6,898 nucleotides of DNA from an uncultured bacterium. Lineage in GTDB: Bacteria; Actinomycetota; Coriobacteriia; Coriobacteriales; Atopobiaceae. Shown here piece after piece: positions 1-6,898 of the stretch (position 1 is the first letter of the stretch; each line of letters starts with the position of its first letter). The position numbers were made by a program, and so were the translations under genes. The notes beneath the pieces are model-generated. The model was not told where the DNA came from. It saw only the letters and a program-made list of their open reading frames with translations, and searched no databases. The DNA lies in the NCBI GenBank assembly GCA_905214175.1, contig CAJMLD010000082.1, positions 1-6,898 of the forward strand, written 5' to 3'.

Positions 1-20
1 CTTTCGTAGAAAGAGTCCCC

Positions 21-3230
<3,210 letters not shown>

Positions 3231-3235
3231 CGTTT

Positions 3236-3540
3236 CTCGTCATTGTTGCGGAATCGAGCCCTCCGGCGTCACCCCGGCGCCGGAGGGCTCTTCTCGTACG
3301 CAGTTGCTGCTATAACTGCTCTTGTGGCGCCAAAACGGCGCCGTAGCAGCGACTTCGTACGTACTTGCTGCGGGAACTGCCCTTATGGCGCCAGATTGAC
3401 GCCGCAGCAAGGGTTTCCGCAGCAGCCACTGCCAAAAGTTGCCTTGTGGCACCAGAACGGCGCCGTAGCAGCGACTTCGTACACACTTGCTGCGGGAACG
3501 GGTCCTCCGGCGCCAAAACGGCGCCACAAGGCACGTTTCT
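3236..3540. repeat. Tandem array of five diverged 61-bp hairpin-forming units
   Basis: Four ungapped 61-bp units lie at 3297-3357, 3358-3418, 3419-3479 and 3480-3540. The preceding 61 bp, 3236-3296, aligns in the same register without gaps: 39 of 61 positions match unit 4, and 30 of 39 in unit positions 8-46. Each unit has a dyad centred at unit position 38. It has the form GGCGCC-N5-GGCGCC, exact in units 1 and 4 and with one base changed in units 2 and 3. In unit 1 an outer stem GCTGCTA/TAGCAGC encloses this core; in unit 2 it is TTGCTGCG/CGCAGCAA. Because 61 is not a multiple of 3, the reading frame rotates from unit to unit, so this is not a protein repeat. Open frames on both strands here are by-products. 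Function is unknown. Backup terminators, an RNA processing or stability element, or a dispersed palindromic element are all possible. Confidence 0.85.
3256..3298 (+). terminator. carB transcription terminator hairpin
   Basis: A perfect 13-bp stem pairs 3256-3268 (GAGCCCTCCGGCG) with 3278-3290 (CGCCGGAGGGCTC) around a 9-nt loop. It begins 25 nt after the carB stop. The tail TTCTCGT is only weakly U-rich, so it is an imperfect intrinsic terminator, as is common in GC-rich actinobacteria. Its dyad axis coincides with that of the 61-bp units that follow, which suggests it belongs to the same repeat family. Confidence 0.75.
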
Positions 3541-3600
3541 GCAACGGGCGTGTGCGCGTGCCGAATTCTTTGACGTCTCCTAGGCCAAGACCTGTGCATT

Positions 3601-3609
3601 TGCTATTAT
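3601..3609 (+). promoter_or_regulatory. Extended -10 promoter for tRNA-Leu and probably tig
   Basis: TGCTATTAT matches the extended -10 pattern TGnTATAAT at eight of nine positions if n is free. It lies 21 nt before the tRNA, which puts the predicted start near 3615-3617 and leaves a short 5' leader for RNase P to remove. No good -35 lies 16-18 bp upstream. A near-consensus TTGACG at 3570-3575 is 28 bp away, too far to pair with this -10. It could only work with the poorer TGCATT at 3595-3600. The site sits in an AT-richer dip between the repeat array and the tRNA. Apart from this promoter, 3541-3630 shows nothing I can identify. Confidence 0.6.
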
Positions 3610-3630
3610 GGCAAGGCTATGTGTGACGAT

Positions 3631-3717
3631 GCGGGCGTGGCGGAACTGGTAGACGCGCTGGATTTAGGTTCCAGTGGGGGAGACCCCGTGAAGGTTCGAG
3701 TCCTTTCGCCCGCACCA
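3631..3717 (+). tRNA. tRNA-Leu (anticodon UAG)
   Basis: All arms can be folded by hand. The acceptor stem is GCGGGCG (3631-3637) with CGCCCGC (3707-3713), followed by discriminator A3714 and an encoded CCA at 3715-3717. The D stem is 3640-3642 with 3654-3656. The anticodon stem CTGGA/TCCAG encloses the loop TTTAGGT, giving anticodon TAG at 3665-3667, which reads CUA and probably other CUN leucine codons. The long variable arm TGGGG-GAGA-CCCCG marks a class II tRNA. The T loop is TTCGAGT on stem GAAGG/CCTTT. The 87-nt length suits tRNA-Leu. It lies 67 nt upstream of the tig start with no clear terminator between, so a shared transcript is likely. Confidence 0.98.
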
Positions 3718-3742
3718 CATGAGCCACATGCGCAGGAAACCG

Positions 3743-3762
3743 CGACGGGCACAGGCCCGTCG
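3743..3762 (+). other. Small hairpin in the tRNA-tig spacer
   Basis: A perfect 8-bp stem, CGACGGGC (3743-3750) with GCCCGTCG (3755-3762), closes a 4-nt loop, ACAG. It lies between the tRNA 3' end and the tig Shine-Dalgarno. The following bases, AGGACGAG, contain no U-tract, so it does not look like an intrinsic terminator. It may protect the 5' end of the tig message after the tRNA is cut away, or mark a processing site. That role is inference. Confidence 0.5.
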
Positions 3763-3775
3763 AGGACGAGACACT

Positions 3776-3780
3776 GGAGG
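3776..3780 (+). promoter_or_regulatory. tig ribosome binding site that fixes a TTG start
   Basis: GGAGG lies 4 nt before the TTG at 3785. This is slightly close but is the only strong Shine-Dalgarno in the spacer. The in-frame ATGs at 3719 and 3728 sit directly after the tRNA 3' end and have no room for a site outside the tRNA. They would also add an arginine-rich leader that is foreign to the family. The TTG start gives MKITVTAEEP, a normal trigger factor N-terminus. Confidence 0.8.
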
Positions 3781-3784
3781 AACG

Positions 3785-5134
3785 TTGAAGATCACCGTTA
3801 CCGCTGAGGAGCCCAAGGACAACAAGGTTGCCGCAAAGCTCACCATTCCCGCCGCCGACGTCACCGCGGCCGTCGCCAAGACCTACAAGGACTTCGCGCA
3901 CAAGTACAACTTCCAGGGGTTCCGTCGCGGTCATGCTCCCCGTCCGGTGATTGACGGCATTCTGGGTAAGGAGTCGGTGCTCGCCCAGGCCACCAACGAC
4001 CTTCTCAACGCTGCCGAGCCCCTCATGCTCGAGGAGCTCAACATCGTTCCCGTTGGCCGTCCGGACTTCGCCCAGGACGCAGACCTCGCTACCGAGGGCA
4101 ATGACTACACCATCGACGTCACCATCGGCGTCCGCCCCGAGGCCGAGCTTGACTCCTACGACGCTCCCCAGATCAACATGCCTCCCGAGGAGGTCACCGA
4201 CGCCGAGGTCGACGCCCAGATCAAGCGCTACATGAGCTACCACACCACCTACGAGGACGTCCCCGAGGGCGAGGCTGCCCAGGAGGGCGATGTCGTGAAG
4301 GCCGACATCGAGAACGTCGAGGGTGCCGAGAAGCTCGCCGGCGAGGGCCAGACCCTCGCGCTCGTCGACGGCCAGGTGCCCGATGAGGTCAAGCAGGCGC
4401 TCACCGGCGCCAAGGTCGGCGACGTTGTCGACCTCGCCTGGACCATCAAGCACGAGGACGGCGAGGAGACCCACGAGCACTCCTACAAGGCCAAGGCTAC
4501 GGTCAAGGGCATCCAGCGCCCCGTCACGCCCGAGCTTGACGACGAGTTCGCCAAGAAGAACTTTGGCTACGACACCGTCGACGAGTTCAAGAACGCCGTC
4601 CGCGACGAGATCGCCGAGGACAAGAAGGTCAACCTCCCCAACCTCAAGGAGGACCGCGTCGTCGAGGCCGTGGGCGAGCGCCTGCAGCTCGACGAGGTCC
4701 CTGCTGACTACCAGGAGGAGGTCTTCAACGAGCTTGGCCAGGAGGTTCTCGGCCAGATGCAGCGCTCCGGCATCTCGCTCGACATGTACCTCAAGGCTCG
4801 CAACATCTCGCCTGACGCCTTCATCGCCGACCTCCACGCCCAGGCCGAGGAGCGTGCCCGCCAGTCCCTGGCGCTCGACGCCATCGCCCGCCAGCTCGGC
4901 CTCGAGGCTACCGACGAGGACGTCCGCAACGAGTTCGAGAAGGCCAACGTCGGTGACGTGGACAAGGCCATCGAGCAGTGGCGTTCCGAGGGCCGTCTCC
5001 CGGCCATCCGCGACTCCATCAAGCGCACCAAGGCCCTCGACTGGCTGGTCGAGAACGCCCAGGTGACCGTTGTGGACGAGGCTGCAGAGGCCGCCAAGGA
5101 CGCCGAGGGCGAGAAGTCCGAGGACGCCGAGTAG
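3785..5134 (+). CDS. tig: Trigger factor, ribosome-associated chaperone
   Basis: This 449-residue protein (TTG start) binds near the ribosome exit tunnel and shields nascent chains. The N-terminal ribosome-binding domain carries the signature loop GFRRGHAP at residues 45-52, equivalent to GFRKGKVP in E. coli. A domain at about 165-250, from GDVVKADIENVEG to YKAKATVKGIQ, sits where the FKBP-type prolyl isomerase domain belongs. It is strongly degenerate: the usual IPGFE region reads VPDEVK (198-203), and the FxG and GG motifs with their aromatic residues are absent. Prolyl isomerase activity is therefore doubtful. The helical C-terminal domain (about 251-430) forms the chaperone cradle. An acidic, alanine-rich tail, EAAEAAKDAEGEKSEDAE, closes the protein. 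Transcription probably comes from the tRNA-Leu promoter. The downstream clpP-clpX pairing is the classic neighbourhood for tig. Confidence 0.96.
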   Translation: MKITVTAEEPKDNKVAAKLTIPAADVTAAVAKTYKDFAHKYNFQGFRRGHAPRPVIDGILGKESVLAQATNDLLNAAEPLMLEELNIVPVGRPDFAQDADLATEGNDYTIDVTIGVRPEAELDSYDAPQINMPPEEVTDAEVDAQIKRYMSYHTTYEDVPEGEAAQEGDVVKADIENVEGAEKLAGEGQTLALVDGQVPDEVKQALTGAKVGDVVDLAWTIKHEDGEETHEHSYKAKATVKGIQRPVTPELDDEFAKKNFGYDTVDEFKNAVRDEIAEDKKVNLPNLKEDRVVEAVGERLQLDEVPADYQEEVFNELGQEVLGQMQRSGISLDMYLKARNISPDAFIADLHAQAEERARQSLALDAIARQLGLEATDEDVRNEFEKANVGDVDKAIEQWRSEGRLPAIRDSIKRTKALDWLVENAQVTVVDEAAEAAKDAEGEKSEDAE

Positions 5135-5184
5135 CGCCAGCGCCGCTACCAGAACTAATGGTGCAGACCCTGTGAACTGACGCC

Positions 5185-5216
5185 GTGCCCCGGATGGCGC
5201 AAGCCGTTCGGGGCAC
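5185..5216 (+). other. GNRA-capped hairpin between tig and clpP
   Basis: A 14-bp stem pairs GTGCCCCGGATGGC (5185-5198) with GCCGTTCGGGGCAC (5203-5216), with two G-U pairs, closed by a GCAA tetraloop of the stable GNRA class. It begins 50 nt after the tig stop and ends 38 nt before the clpP start. The tail ATTGGAACGG is not U-rich, so it is a poor intrinsic terminator. It could be a partial terminator or attenuator that sets clpPX level, or a 3' stabiliser for tig mRNA. No convincing promoter is visible in the 120-bp gap, and I saw no CIRCE, HspR or CtsR site. Confidence 0.7.
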
Positions 5217-5254
5217 ATTGGAACGGAACACAAACAATTCCTGAAGGGAGCATC

Positions 5255-5875
5255 ATGCACAACCCAACGAACATTCCGCTCATCCCGTACGTCGTCGAGC
5301 AGACCCCCCGTGGCGAGCGCAGCTATGACATCTACTCGCGCCTGCTCAACGACCGCATCGTCTTTCTCGGCGAGGAGGTCACGCGCGACTCCGCCAACCT
5401 CGTTATCGCGCAGCTCCTCCACCTCGAGAGCCAAGATCCCGACAAGGACATCTCGCTCTACATCGACTCTCCCGGTGGTGACGTCTATGCTGGCCTTGGC
5501 ATCATCGACACGATGAACTTCATCAAGCCCGATGTCTCTACCATCTGCGTGGGCATGGCGGCCTCCATGGGCGCGGCCATTCTCGCCAGTGGAACCAAGG
5601 GCAAGCGCCTTGCCCTCCCCAACTCGATGATCCTCATCCACCAGCCCAGCTCTGGCGTCCAGGGTCAGCAGACTGACATCCAGATTGTCGCCGACGAGAC
5701 CAAGTGGATTCGCGAGCACCTCAACCAGATGCTTGCCGACGCCACCGGTCAGCCCATCGAGAAGATCAACGCCGACACCGAGCGCGACAACTACATGCGC
5801 GCGAGCGAGGCGCAGGCCTACGGTCTTGTCGACAAGGTCATCACCAACCGTAACGATCAGGGTAAGCAGGAGTAG
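5255..5875 (+). CDS. clpP: ATP-dependent Clp protease proteolytic subunit
   Basis: This 206-residue serine peptidase assembles into the double-ring chamber that degrades proteins fed by ClpX or another Clp ATPase. The catalytic triad is complete: S104 in GMAASMGA, H129 in LIHQP, and D178 in DTERDNY. Spacing of the three residues equals that of E. coli S97, H122 and D171. The SPGGDVYAGLGI oxyanion-region motif starts near residue 72. The N-terminal stretch IPLIPYVVEQTPRGERSYDI is typical, with about seven residues before it that may be a short processed leader. GAAGGGAG at 5243-5250 is a good Shine-Dalgarno, 4 nt before the ATG. Only one clpP copy is seen here, whereas many actinobacteria carry a clpP1-clpP2 pair at this locus; a second copy could lie elsewhere. 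It is tightly coupled to clpX. Confidence 0.98.
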   Translation: MHNPTNIPLIPYVVEQTPRGERSYDIYSRLLNDRIVFLGEEVTRDSANLVIAQLLHLESQDPDKDISLYIDSPGGDVYAGLGIIDTMNFIKPDVSTICVGMAASMGAAILASGTKGKRLALPNSMILIHQPSSGVQGQQTDIQIVADETKWIREHLNQMLADATGQPIEKINADTERDNYMRASEAQAYGLVDKVITNRNDQGKQE

Positions 5876-5878
5876 CGC

Positions 5879-6898
<1,020 letters not shown>

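Noticed and set aside
1..9. End of carA (in-frame TAG at 7-9)
   Set aside because: Plausible from the usual carA-carB order, but three codons cannot identify a gene.
3297..3540. CRISPR array
   Set aside because: Units are contiguous and diverged, with no alternation of constant repeats and unique spacers, and no cas genes are nearby.
3570..3600. Promoter made of TTGACG (3570-3575) and TGCATT (3595-3600)
   Set aside because: The 19-bp spacer and a -10 with only three of six consensus bases make it weaker than the extended -10 at 3601-3609. TTGACG is too far from that -10 to pair with it.
3240..3626. Overlapping open frames on both strands in the carB-tRNA gap (119 and 127 codons) with repeated peptide motifs such as VRSRCYGAVL
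   Set aside because: The peptide repeats come from the 61-bp DNA repeat, whose length is not divisible by three. The frames lack ribosome sites, and the plus-strand one overlaps the terminator and the tRNA promoter.
3719..3784. Upstream ATG starts for tig at 3719 and 3728
   Set aside because: They abut the tRNA 3' end and have no free Shine-Dalgarno. The added residues are basic and unlike any trigger factor N-terminus.

Overview
The window is GC-rich with strong G/C preference at third codon positions. It carries a housekeeping block of carB, tRNA-Leu, tig, clpP and clpX, all on the + strand. Protein sequences and the tig-clpP-clpX order suggest an actinobacterium. The wording of the trigger factor and ClpX reminds me most of Coriobacteriia (an Olsenella/Atopobium-type organism). 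That placement is recognition from memory, not a computed result.

Region by region: 21-3230 is a complete carB, the large subunit of carbamoyl-phosphate synthetase. A strong GC hairpin follows at once. Positions 3231-3630 hold no gene. Most of this gap is an ungapped tandem array of 61-bp units: four clear copies from 3297 to 3540. The carB terminator hairpin fits as a fifth, more diverged unit in the same register (3236-3296). Each unit has the same dyad axis, built on GGCGCC-N5-GGCGCC. An extended -10 promoter (3601-3609) then drives tRNA-Leu(UAG) at 3631-3717, which encodes its own CCA. No U-tract terminator separates the tRNA from tig (3785-5134, TTG start), so the two are probably co-transcribed. 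A 120-bp gap with a GNRA-capped hairpin precedes clpP (5255-5875). clpX starts 3 nt after the clpP stop and runs off the window end (5879-6898, 340 codons).

The genes fall into two functional groups. CarB supplies carbamoyl phosphate for pyrimidine and arginine synthesis. The second group covers protein quality control: trigger factor meets nascent chains at the ribosome, and ClpX unfolds substrates for the ClpP protease.

The genes themselves are ordinary. The signal most worth a second look is the 61-bp hairpin array between carB and the tRNA, and its apparent kinship with the carB terminator. Second is a trigger factor whose peptidyl-prolyl isomerase domain has lost its usual active-site signature. 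I found no CRISPR, insertion sequence, phage gene or undescribed multi-gene system.
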